A DNA stretch of 64,000 bases, from positions 50,231 to 114,230 of the forward strand of contig CAYSDI010000002.1 in assembly GCA_964429745.1 (NCBI GenBank). Reading direction: 5' to 3'. How positions within the stretch are numbered: position 1 is the first letter of the stretch; each line of letters opens with the position of its first letter. The stretch is from WGOA01 sp964429745. Its GTDB lineage: Bacteria > Bacteroidota > Bacteroidia > Chitinophagales > BACL12. Below the pieces are notes generated by a model. The model was not told the origin of the DNA, ran no database searches, and saw only the letters and a list, made by a program, of their open reading frames with translations. Of the stretch, positions 7,175-15,047 are shown in pieces. A program made the position numbers and the translations under genes.

Positions 7175-9109
7175 TCATTCAGAAGAAGAAGGGATTTTCT
7201 CCAGCACCACCAGATCCTGGTAAGCCTTGGTCAGGCCATTGACCATGCGGTTCCAGCCCTCAAAGTCCGCCTTCTGCAACACCAGCTCGTCCACGAGTAT
7301 GGTTCGTTCCATGTAAAGGGTCTGGTCCAGCTCCCGGTATGTGACAGCAAAGCCAAAATGCGGTTGATTTTCGCCACAATTTGCCGGCATGTGCGCCACC
7401 CGATAGCCTTCCGGAATAGCGAGTGAGACGTTGTGCACGTGCTCTATCCGGAACTCCATTTCAACGTCGCGCTTGCGCTTCTTTTCATCGATGGCACTGT
7501 TGTTGTAGCGGCGATCCAAGTGCATGTTCAGGTAAATCTCCCCTCCCGCTGCACGCGCATAATCAGGAATGCTTAAATCAAAGGCTACTTCAAGCGGCTC
7601 CTCCCGGTTGTCTGCGCCCCGAATGTCATAGCGGGGAATCGAGAATTTATTATTGCCCAACTGAAGCGCGCCGCTTAAAAAACGGGCCATCCCTTCGGGA
7701 CGTACGGACTTCATTTCTTCGCGCAATGAAAACGCGGGGTACCCTCGAAATCGCGCCAGGCCAGTGCCGCTTACTTGCGTTCCCGATAGAACCAGTGCGG
7801 CGGTTTCTTCTACTCTGTTTTGAGATGCGGATACTTCTGGTACTTCGACCAATTTAAATTCATCTCCCTGCCCGATCATGGCCTGCTTGCCCTGGATGAA
7901 ACTCGATGGGTACCCAAAGCCAAGGCGGTTATCGGTGGCATCCAAAAAAAGGAGTTCCCCATCCAATTCCAGCGTAGCGATCATGTGGTTGTCTACCAAG
8001 GGGGTGGGCACTTGGTCGTAGCGGTAGGGGATGTCTCGCGTTCCCACCCAGGTCAGTTGTGCGGGCAAGCCCGCTTGGTTGAGCAGCGTGGTAAGCAGGT
8101 TTGCCATGTCTTTGCAATCGCCAAACTTTCGCTGGCAGACGAGTGGCGCTTCCCTCGGAATAAAACCGCCGAGACCGTCCTCAAACGCAACATATCTTAT
8201 ATTATCTTGGACCCAGACAAAAATTCGACGAGCTTTCTCGCGATCAGAATTTGCCCCTTCTATAAGCGTTGCGGTGAGCTTTTGAAGTGCTTCGTCATCG
8301 GATCCACCTAAAGGTGCCGTCAATTCCCGGTACCAGCGGTACAAACCGGCTGCATCGTTCAACAGCGGCTTTTGACCGATGTGATCCAGGTAAACCACCA
8401 CATGGGGTTCATCGTTGAGCAAACTGGGCGAATTTTCCTCATACAACATGGCCGGTTGTCGCGTTGCCGTCCATCGGTACGTTTGCTTATTACCCGACCG
8501 CTGCACGTCCAACCGAACCCCGCTGGTGTCGCGGCCCAACAATATGTAGCGGAGACTCAACCCCGTATCTACAGTAACCGTATAAGTGGCATCCACGACT
8601 GGGAGGTAACTGCGAAAATGAAACGCGCCGAGAAATCGCGGCTCCAGAATGTTTTCCCGGTAGCGCAGGTCTGCCATGGCACCTTCCTGGATGCTCGGAA
8701 ACACAAAACTTTTCTCTCGGCGATCGTCGTAGAAAACGCCTCCGCTGATAGTGTTTACGTCGCGGATGTCCAACACGGGAACCTTGCGGTAGCGCTCTTT
8801 ATTGGGCACCTGCGTACTGGCATCGATGTTCAGAATTTCAGAAAAACTGCTGTAGGAAATGGCGCGGTCAGCCAATCCGGTGGCCGTGTTGTTAAGAAAG
8901 AGCAACCGGCTGTCGTGGTCTAAATGAATAGCCAGCTGACCGGCTTCCCAGCCGATGTTCAAGTTCTCGCGCATATGGAGGTAAAGCGCATTTTCATCCG
9001 GATACTGCTGCTTCCAGCTAGCCAGGGCATCCGTTGACTGAGCGCGAAGAAAGCTGGGAGGTGCAAACAGCATAGTTATTATAAAAATAAAACTTATTTT
9101 CTTTGTCAT
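7175..9109 (-). CDS. DUF3857 / transglutaminase-like protein, intact triad
   Basis: Exported protein of 644 residues. I chose the ATG at 9109 because MTKKISFIFIITMLFAPPSF is a good signal peptide, whereas the frame upstream is not protein-like. A DUF3857 domain is followed by a transglutaminase-like cysteine-protease fold with all three expected residues: Cys in FGDCKDMANL, His in VDNHMIA and Asp in FLDATDN. Proteins of this design are common in Bacteroidota and are presumed to be periplasmic or surface peptidases or cross-linking enzymes; no substrate is established. It precedes its degenerate paralogue in one transcription unit. Confidence 0.87.
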   Translation of the reverse strand: MTKKISFIFIITMLFAPPSFLRAQSTDALASWKQQYPDENALYLHMRENLNIGWEAGQLAIHLDHDSRLLFLNNTATGLADRAISYSSFSEILNIDASTQVPNKERYRKVPVLDIRDVNTISGGVFYDDRREKSFVFPSIQEGAMADLRYRENILEPRFLGAFHFRSYLPVVDATYTVTVDTGLSLRYILLGRDTSGVRLDVQRSGNKQTYRWTATRQPAMLYEENSPSLLNDEPHVVVYLDHIGQKPLLNDAAGLYRWYRELTAPLGGSDDEALQKLTATLIEGANSDREKARRIFVWVQDNIRYVAFEDGLGGFIPREAPLVCQRKFGDCKDMANLLTTLLNQAGLPAQLTWVGTRDIPYRYDQVPTPLVDNHMIATLELDGELLFLDATDNRLGFGYPSSFIQGKQAMIGQGDEFKLVEVPEVSASQNRVEETAALVLSGTQVSGTGLARFRGYPAFSLREEMKSVRPEGMARFLSGALQLGNNKFSIPRYDIRGADNREEPLEVAFDLSIPDYARAAGGEIYLNMHLDRRYNNSAIDEKKRKRDVEMEFRIEHVHNVSLAIPEGYRVAHMPANCGENQPHFGFAVTYRELDQTLYMERTILVDELVLQKADFEGWNRMVNGLTKAYQDLVVLEKIPSSSE

Positions 9110-9258
9110 TTTGACAAAGTACTGCTGCCTGTGGGACCAAAAGGCTGGTTGGTTGGGGGTGTTCAAGGGATGAAAATATACGCTGTTTACCGCATTTGCG
9201 CGAATGGACGCCAGCCCTTCGCCCGACACGCTTGCGTGTATCTGGCAAATGACTGAAC

Positions 9259-10266
9259 TTAGTAATCTACGATATCTACCAGAAAAAAACCGTCATCGCC
9301 CTGTTGCTGGTAGAGCGGCATCAACAACAACCCGTCACGGGGAGCCAACACGGGTCCCTGCTGGTTGTCTGCCAGCACATCGCCCTGCCGGACAGCATGA
9401 AAATTGCCGAATCCAGGGCGCATGACAAAGCCGTCTCCGGGTTGAACAGCATGCCGATAGCGGGTTTGCACCGCTTTGGGGAGGCCTTCAGCAGCATCGA
9501 TCATCCGGTTGATGTGCCGGCGGTAATCGGGGACGTCTTTGGGGTGCAGGCATCCCAGGCCGGCCAATAAGGTCCAGATGCCGGCAGTGTGAACCTCCAG
9601 CGCTTCTGGAGAGCCAATTTGTCCCCCTTCGAACACGATTCCGGTCAACCCAAGCCTATCCAGAAGGTTCATAAGCGTGGTTTGTAGTTCGGTTTCCAGG
9701 CCAAAAATCAAGGGCAAATGCATACGGGCCGCAATTTCCCGGTTGGCTTCTGTATCAGCAATGACGCTGAATCCCCCACCGCTTGCCGAAGTGGCGTGCA
9801 AATCCACGAAAATGCGATGGGTGGGAGCGCCGGTCTGAACCAGGCGTTGAATGATTCTGTAGAGTTCCAGCGCTTCGCGGGCTTCGCCTGAGAGCAGGGC
9901 AAGACGCGCATTCTCCTCTCGGCTGGATTCCGAAGCCTGCTGGTCCCAAGCTCGCAGTTTATCCAAGTCAAATAAACGGTTCAGGTCGCTCTCCAGATAG
10001 CGCTTGCCTTGTGCTAGTGCTGGCGGGTTTCCTGCCAGCCCCACCACACTGCCTCGAAACGACGGCCGGTGTTTCTGCAAGTGGCCAAAGACGCGTTGCA
10101 AAGCGCGGACACCGGAATCTTCGTTGCCGTGAATACCTCCGAAAAACAGCAACTGGCTGCCCCGGCGATTCTGGGTATAGGCACCGATCAACCGCTCGGT
10201 CTGCAAGCCTGAAGTGTTTCTGGTTTGCACGGGTTGATGGGCCTCAGCGTGATTGCTTTCGGACAT
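9259..10266 (-). CDS. Succinylglutamate desuccinylase / aspartoacylase-family zinc deacylase
   Basis: A 335-residue M14-like zinc amidohydrolase. Zinc ligands His46 and Glu49 (GGIHGNEDSG) and His157 (FVDLHATSAS) are present, as is the DLNR segment near residue 94. Family members release an acyl group from N-acyl amino acids (N-acetylaspartate, N-succinylglutamate). Nothing nearby belongs to the arginine succinyltransferase pathway, so the substrate is probably different. Its start codon lies inside the end of the upstream GCS2-CBS gene (23-bp overlap), strong evidence of translational coupling and a joint role. Confidence 0.9.
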   Translation of the reverse strand: MSESNHAEAHQPVQTRNTSGLQTERLIGAYTQNRRGSQLLFFGGIHGNEDSGVRALQRVFGHLQKHRPSFRGSVVGLAGNPPALAQGKRYLESDLNRLFDLDKLRAWDQQASESSREENARLALLSGEAREALELYRIIQRLVQTGAPTHRIFVDLHATSASGGGFSVIADTEANREIAARMHLPLIFGLETELQTTLMNLLDRLGLTGIVFEGGQIGSPEALEVHTAGIWTLLAGLGCLHPKDVPDYRRHINRMIDAAEGLPKAVQTRYRHAVQPGDGFVMRPGFGNFHAVRQGDVLADNQQGPVLAPRDGLLLMPLYQQQGDDGFFLVDIVDY

Positions 10267-12175
10267 GGTGGGTGATCATGGAAGAAGTCAGATGCATAAA
10301 ATCGGCTTGTGTGATAATGCCCACCAGCTTTTTATTTTTGACCACAGGAAGACATCCGATCCGGTGATTCCGCATAAGCTCCATAACTTCTAATATGGAT
10401 TGTTCGGGTTCTACAGTAATCAGATCAGTAATCATTAAATCCCGGACAATAGCCGGTTTCCGCTCCTGATTTTCCAGATGGATGCGGCTAAAATGCCGCA
10501 GCAGGATGCGCGAAGTAATCAGCCCTTCGAGCTGGCCTTTATCATCTTCAACGGGCAAATAGCGAATGTGGTTCCAGTCCATCAACTCCGCGGTGAGTTC
10601 CAGGGGGTCGTCGGCCTGAACGGCATACAAATCCGTCACCATGATTTCTTCGACCAACAGGGTATGCGGTTCCAGGTCGCGGGCATCATCCTGATTGGCC
10701 AGTGGCCAGGTGTGGGCAGGGGTTTCGTCCATTTGATGTTGGATAAGGGATGATGTGATGGTGCGAAGCACATTTTCCTGGTTGAGGCCTTCTGCAGAAA
10801 GCGCCATGTAGCTGTTCAGCATCCATTGGGCTCCGGTGCGTTCGCTGGCAGCGCGCTCCTCGATAAGGCCGAGGTAGCGGTCGATGTCAGCAGGTTCAAC
10901 CGCCATGCGGTTAAGCCCGATGCGGGCCAGCGGCAGCAACTCCTTGCGAACCAGCGCCGAAACGCCGATTTGCTTAGCCCCGATCCAGTTGAACTTTGAC
11001 GTGATGCCGGTTCGGGCGGCAGCCAGAAAATTGTGGCCAACTTCTTCAAACGAAATCAGCCGGGATGGATCGCCGAGTTCTTGCTGAATGCCTTTCATCA
11101 AGCCGAGCCAAAAAGCGGCGCTGGCCATTTCGTCCAGGATGGTTGGTCCCGAGGGAAGGATGCGGTTCTCTATGCGAAGGTGAGGCTTGCCATTTGGGCT
11201 GATGCCATAACAAGGCCGGTTCCAGCGGTAGACCGTGCCGTTGTGGATACTCAAGGCCCGAAGGCGCGGGGTGATGCCGGCGTTGAGTTCGGCAAAGACG
11301 TCTTCCTCCAAATCGGCGCTCAGCAAAACCCGAAATCGCGTGATGTCTTCGCGGTAAAGTTCCAATATGCTCTGGCGTACCCAGCGGCTGCCGAACATCA
11401 CACGCGGGCTCTGGTGGCGCAGGTATTCGCTTGTTGTCCGGGTATCCACCGATTGTTGGAACAGCGCCACGCGTGTTTCGTACCAAAGCCTTTTGCCGAA
11501 CAACAAGGGCGAAAATGCAGAAATAGCCAGCACAGGTGCGGTGATCAATTGGGCGATGTTGTACAGCTCGGCAAACTCGGACGGGTGCACCTGCAAGTGC
11601 ACCTGAAAGCCGGTATTGCAGCCCTCCAACAACGGCGAATCGTGCTTGATGCGCAGTTCGTCTACACCGCGGATATTGAGTTCCAAGTCATCATTGCGAA
11701 GGGCGTTCAAGGCATCCATCAGCGCCCGGTAGCGATCCAGGGGCGTAAGGTTCTCCATGGCCACATCGAACTTGCGGATGGTGGGCAGAATCCCCGCCAT
11801 GACCGGCTCTGCGCCCAAAGCAGCCGCGTGTTCCCGAACCACCGCGTACAATTCGCGGATTTGAGCTTCGAGCCGGCTTAGGCAATCGCCCTGAAAAACG
11901 AGTGGATCGAGATTGAACTCCAGGTTGAACCGGGCTACTTCGCTGGTGAGCAGAGGATGATTGGCGCGCTCCAACAACTCCAGGTTGATGGGTGCGGGCT
12001 TTCCGTGACGGTTGACCAGGCAGAGCTCTTGTTCTGCCCCAATCCGCACGACGCCGTGTTCGAACCAATCTTCGGCCACCATGCGCTCCAGGGCTTTCAT
12101 GTCCCGGAGCAGGTTCTGGACGAATTGCTGGGTATCTCGCTTGTCAGTGGCGAGGCGTACGTTTAATTCCCCCAT
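10244..12175 (-). CDS. GCS2-type carboxylate-amine ligase fused to a CBS-domain pair
   Basis: About 643 residues from the ATG at 12175, which begins MGELNVRLATDK; the frame upstream of it looks non-coding. The first about 480 residues form a glutamate-cysteine-ligase-2 fold: IGAEQELCLV near the start, NLEFNLDP, and the HLQVHPSEF and LRIENRILPSG segments. These enzymes join a carboxylate (often the gamma-carboxyl of glutamate) to an amine using ATP. The last about 140 residues are two CBS repeats (VEEIMVTDLYAV and VRDLMITDLITV), which usually bind adenine nucleotides and here may tune the ligase to energy state. A cysteine substrate is not implied. The gene overlaps the zinc deacylase that follows. 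Confidence 0.9.
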   Translation of the reverse strand: MGELNVRLATDKRDTQQFVQNLLRDMKALERMVAEDWFEHGVVRIGAEQELCLVNRHGKPAPINLELLERANHPLLTSEVARFNLEFNLDPLVFQGDCLSRLEAQIRELYAVVREHAAALGAEPVMAGILPTIRKFDVAMENLTPLDRYRALMDALNALRNDDLELNIRGVDELRIKHDSPLLEGCNTGFQVHLQVHPSEFAELYNIAQLITAPVLAISAFSPLLFGKRLWYETRVALFQQSVDTRTTSEYLRHQSPRVMFGSRWVRQSILELYREDITRFRVLLSADLEEDVFAELNAGITPRLRALSIHNGTVYRWNRPCYGISPNGKPHLRIENRILPSGPTILDEMASAAFWLGLMKGIQQELGDPSRLISFEEVGHNFLAAARTGITSKFNWIGAKQIGVSALVRKELLPLARIGLNRMAVEPADIDRYLGLIEERAASERTGAQWMLNSYMALSAEGLNQENVLRTITSSLIQHQMDETPAHTWPLANQDDARDLEPHTLLVEEIMVTDLYAVQADDPLELTAELMDWNHIRYLPVEDDKGQLEGLITSRILLRHFSRIHLENQERKPAIVRDLMITDLITVEPEQSILEVMELMRNHRIGCLPVVKNKKLVGIITQADFMHLTSSMITHHVRKQSR

Positions 12176-12311
12176 AATGAATTGACACACCAAGGAACTC
12201 TTGCGTGCGCGCAGTGCCCTAAGATACACGTTGGCAGTCTTGCGCGAAACAGGCGCAAATCAGGCGCAAAACCTGGAATCGGACTTGGCGAAGTCTCTTT
12301 AGAAGTACCCT

Positions 12312-12629
12312 TTAATCTTCGTAGATCAGCTCTACGCGCTCGCTTCGGGGCTGGGCCTGGCAACAAAGAACAAAACCTTCTGCTTTTTCTGCGGCGCTGA
12401 GTACATCGCTGTCTTCCATGTACACTTCACCGCTTTGCAGTTTAGCCATGCAGGACGTGCAGGCGGCGGCCATGCAGGAATACGGTGGGTCCAGACCTGC
12501 GTCCAGGGCAGCTTCCAGGATGGTTTCTTTGGCAGAGACCTGCAGTTCGTGGGTCTGGCCGTCCAAGTGCAGGATGACCGTAGCGGTTCCTGTAAATGCA
12601 GCGTTCTTCTCGGGAGAGGACAAAATCAT
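12312..12629 (-). CDS. Plant-type [2Fe-2S] ferredoxin
   Basis: A 105-residue ferredoxin from the ATG at 12629; earlier in-frame starts fall in repeated sequence next to the gap. The cluster ligands follow the plant-type pattern Cys52-X4-Cys57-X2-Cys60-X29-Cys90 (PYSCMAAACTSCM ... VLCCQA). The sequence resembles the C-terminal ferredoxin domain of PaaE/HMP-reductase-like proteins but stands alone. It would carry single electrons to an unidentified reductase or oxygenase. It lies in the same direction as the suf operon but across the assembly gap, so co-transcription cannot be judged. Confidence 0.92.
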   Translation of the reverse strand: MILSSPEKNAAFTGTATVILHLDGQTHELQVSAKETILEAALDAGLDPPYSCMAAACTSCMAKLQSGEVYMEDSDVLSAAEKAEGFVLCCQAQPRSERVELIYED

Positions 12630-12656
12630 GGGATTTTTCGGGGTAAGAGAAAGGGA

Positions 12657-12711
12657 ATAGTTAGAGGAAGGGCCAGTCGGCACCGGATGAAGGCGCAGCG
12701 CGGATCAGAAG
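12657..12711. repeat. 55-bp contig-end duplicate, left copy
   Basis: The 55 bases ending at the gap are identical to the 55 bases beginning after it (12812-12866). An exact overlap of two contig ends at a typical de Bruijn k-mer length suggests an assembly artefact rather than a biological duplication. Confidence 0.85.
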
Positions 12712-12811
12712 NNNNNNNNNNNNNNNNNNNNNNNNNNNNNNNNNNNNNNNNNNNNNNNNNNNNNNNNNNNNNNNNNNNNNNNNNNNNNNNNNNNNNNNNN
12801 NNNNNNNNNNN
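12712..12811. other. Scaffold gap (100 N)
   Basis: Exactly 100 ambiguous bases flanked by identical 55-bp ends. The real separation of the ferredoxin gene and sufT is therefore unknown and could be less than shown. Confidence 0.99.
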
Positions 12812-12866
12812 ATAGTTAGAGGAAGGGCCAGTCGGCACCGGATGAAGGCGCAGCGCGGATCAGAAG
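12812..12866. repeat. 55-bp contig-end duplicate, right copy
   Basis: Second copy of the 55-bp end sequence found at 12657-12711; it begins exactly at the first base after the gap. Confidence 0.85.
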
Positions 12867-12879
12867 CGCGGATCAGAAG
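12854..12879 (-). repeat. 13-bp tandem repeat containing the sufT stop codon
   Basis: Two exact copies of CGCGGATCAGAAG (12854-12866, 12867-12879). On the coding (minus) strand the unit reads CTTCTGATCCGCG, and the TGA in the first unit met is the sufT stop. The second unit places another TGA in a different frame. Confidence 0.85.
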
Positions 12880-13196
12880 AGTCCTAACTCCAATCGAGCC
12901 ACCTCTGACATGCGGTCTTTGGTCCAGGGCGGGTCAAACGTTAACTCAACATGCGCTTCGCGCACCCCCTCAACCGACTCCGCTTTTTGTTTCACTTCAA
13001 ACGGCAGGGAGCCCGCTACCGGACACAGCGGCGAAGTTAACGTCATCGTTATTTCTACGCTACCTTCTTCGGTAACTCCAACAGCGTAAACGAGCCCTAG
13101 TTCGTAAATATCTACCGGAATTTCCGGGTCGTAGACCGTGTGCAGGGCATCAACAACCTTCTGTTGCAGGGCAGTCCGTTCCGCTTCGTTCATCAT
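12873..13196 (-). CDS. sufT: SUF-associated DUF59/MIP18 protein SufT
   Basis: A 107-residue MIP18/DUF59 protein, a maturation factor that helps deliver Fe-S clusters made by the SUF machinery. Family hallmarks are DPEIPVDIYELGL (about 23-35) and the conserved cysteine in TSPLCP (Cys58). It is the last gene of the suf cluster and its ATG overlaps the sufE stop as ATGA (13193-13196). Its own stop lies inside a 13-bp tandem repeat. Confidence 0.93.
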   Translation of the reverse strand: MMNEAERTALQQKVVDALHTVYDPEIPVDIYELGLVYAVGVTEEGSVEITMTLTSPLCPVAGSLPFEVKQKAESVEGVREAHVELTFDPPWTKDRMSEVARLELGLF

Positions 13197-13792
13197 ACCT
13201 GCTTGGGAGTCTGGTTTGCTGGCTGGATTTGGTCTTCGGGCGAAGGGCCGCTGCTGGCGGGCGGCTGCACCGTGGACTCCGCGGCTGGAGTGTCGTGAGT
13301 GAACTGATCGGACAGCCCGGCTTGAACGGTTTGCCCGGCCCGTTCAGCTTGCCCGGCCTGCTCGTCCAGCCCGGCCGATACAGCCATTGCCTTGATCCGG
13401 GCAATCATGGAGGCCAGCCCGTTAGCCCGCTGCGAGCTCAGGTGGGAGCGCAGTGCAATAGCGTCCAAAAAGCCCAACTCGGCGCTCCGGATGACCGCTG
13501 CCGACTGGCCAGACAACACGCGCAACAGCAAAGCGATGATGCCGCGCGTGATGGCCGTGTTGGAGTCGGCCTGAAACCAGACCCTCCCCTCTTTTTGCTC
13601 ACTCAAGAGCCAGACTTTGCTTTGGCAACCCGGCACTAAAAACTCGTCGCGCTGCAGCGCCACCGGCAAAACCGGAAGCTTTTTGCCTACGTCGATTAAA
13701 TATGCGTAGCGATCCATCGGGTCGTCAAAAATAGAAAATTCATCTACGATTTCCGCTTCGCGAAGGGCTGTATCGTCGGATGCCGGGTTCAT
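13193..13792 (-). CDS. sufE: SufE sulfur acceptor with a long low-complexity tail
   Basis: A 199-residue SufE. It accepts persulfide sulfur from SufS on Cys56 (LVPGCQSKVW) and passes it to the SufBCD scaffold. Residues 1-about 140 cover the usual family length; the remaining about 60 residues are a Gln/Ala/Gly/Pro-rich tail with repeated AGQ-type elements and no known domain. Both ends overlap neighbours by ATGA, with sufS upstream and sufT downstream, so the three are translationally coupled. Confidence 0.94.
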   Translation of the reverse strand: MNPASDDTALREAEIVDEFSIFDDPMDRYAYLIDVGKKLPVLPVALQRDEFLVPGCQSKVWLLSEQKEGRVWFQADSNTAITRGIIALLLRVLSGQSAAVIRSAELGFLDAIALRSHLSSQRANGLASMIARIKAMAVSAGLDEQAGQAERAGQTVQAGLSDQFTHDTPAAESTVQPPASSGPSPEDQIQPANQTPKQV

Positions 13793-15045
13793 GCGCGCAA
13801 CACAGCTAACGCCCGGTCCAGTGCGCGTAAAAACTGATCGACTTCGGCCAGGGTGTTGTACGGTAGGAACGACGCCCGACAGGTGCCCTCAATGCCGTAA
13901 TGCCGCATCAGCGGCTGGCAGCAGTGGTGACCAGTGCGCACGGCGATGCCCTGCTGGTCTAGCAAAACACCGATGTCGTAGGCATGCGCCCCATGAACCG
14001 TAAACGAAACCAGGCTGCTCCGCCCCTGGCGCGGGCCGTAAAGCTTCAAGCCGTCTATCTGGTCCAGGCCATCCAAGGCGCGCTCCAGCAGCGCGTGTTC
14101 GTGCCGGGCCAGCGCTGTACGGTCTTGTGCGGCAAAAAAGTCGAGGGCGGCTCCGAGGCCAATTCCCCCGGCAATGTTGGGCGTACCCGCCTCAAACTTG
14201 TAAGGCAAATCGTTGTAGGTGCTGCCTTCAAAACGCACTTCGCGGATCATCTCGCCGCCGCCCTGGTACGGGGGAAGGGCCTCCATCCGCTCACGACGAC
14301 CGTACAAAATCCCGATTCCGGTGGGGCCGTAAACCTTGTGACCGGAGAAGACGAGGTAATCGGCGCCGAGCGCTTCCACGTCTATGTTTTCGTGCACGAT
14401 AGCCTGTGCAGCATCGATGAGCACCTGTGCGCCGACGGCTTGCGCTTCTTGAACGATGCGTTGAACAGGATTGATGGTGCCTAGTGCATTGGAAATCCAA
14501 ACCATAGAAACCACTTTGGTCCGGGTTCCGAGCAACTGCCGAAATCCCTCCAGGTCCAATTCGCCCTGTTCTGTTATAGGCGCTATGCGAAGCACAGCCC
14601 CACTGGCCTGGCAGGCCATTTGCCAGGGCACAATGTTGGCGTGGTGCTCCATGGCACTAATGAGGACTTCATCACCGGGCTGGAGCCAGCTTTTGGCCAG
14701 GCCGCTCGCCACCAGGTTGATGCCTTGTGTGGTGCCGCTGGTAAAATTGATTAGTGCGGGATCAGAGCAGCCTATGAAATCAGCCACGGTCTTGCGGGCC
14801 CCTTCGTAGGCATCTGTAGCGCGGGCGGCCAATTGATGGGCTCCACGGTGGATGTTGCTGTTGCTGTGCGAGTAGTAATCGGTCAGCGCGTCAATGACCT
14901 GTTGCGGTTTTTGCGAAGTGGCCGCATTGTCCAGGTAAATCAGCGGTTTTCCACCAGCCAAGACCGTTTTCAGGATGGGAAAAACCGACCGGAATACTGC
15001 AGGGGCGGTAGTTTGACCGGGCTGGGACTGAACAGAGGTGGGCAT
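13789..15045 (-). CDS. sufS: Cysteine desulfurase SufS
   Basis: A 418-residue PLP-dependent group II cysteine desulfurase that removes sulfur from L-cysteine to yield alanine and an enzyme persulfide. The PLP lysine is Lys237 (FSGHKVYGPTG) and the active-site cysteine is Cys375 (RTGHHCCQPLM); the adjacent Cys376 replaces the Ala usual at that place. Length is normal apart from a short N-terminal extension. It starts 2 bp after sufD and its stop overlaps the sufE start as ATGA. Confidence 0.96.
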   Translation of the reverse strand: MPTSVQSQPGQTTAPAVFRSVFPILKTVLAGGKPLIYLDNAATSQKPQQVIDALTDYYSHSNSNIHRGAHQLAARATDAYEGARKTVADFIGCSDPALINFTSGTTQGINLVASGLAKSWLQPGDEVLISAMEHHANIVPWQMACQASGAVLRIAPITEQGELDLEGFRQLLGTRTKVVSMVWISNALGTINPVQRIVQEAQAVGAQVLIDAAQAIVHENIDVEALGADYLVFSGHKVYGPTGIGILYGRRERMEALPPYQGGGEMIREVRFEGSTYNDLPYKFEAGTPNIAGGIGLGAALDFFAAQDRTALARHEHALLERALDGLDQIDGLKLYGPRQGRSSLVSFTVHGAHAYDIGVLLDQQGIAVRTGHHCCQPLMRHYGIEGTCRASFLPYNTLAEVDQFLRALDRALAVLRA

Positions 15046-15047
15046 GG

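Noticed and set aside
11033..11881. A 282-codon plus-strand frame opposite the GCS2-CBS gene.
   Set aside because: Its translation is Arg/His/Gln-rich without motifs, whereas the minus strand has clear ligase and CBS domains.
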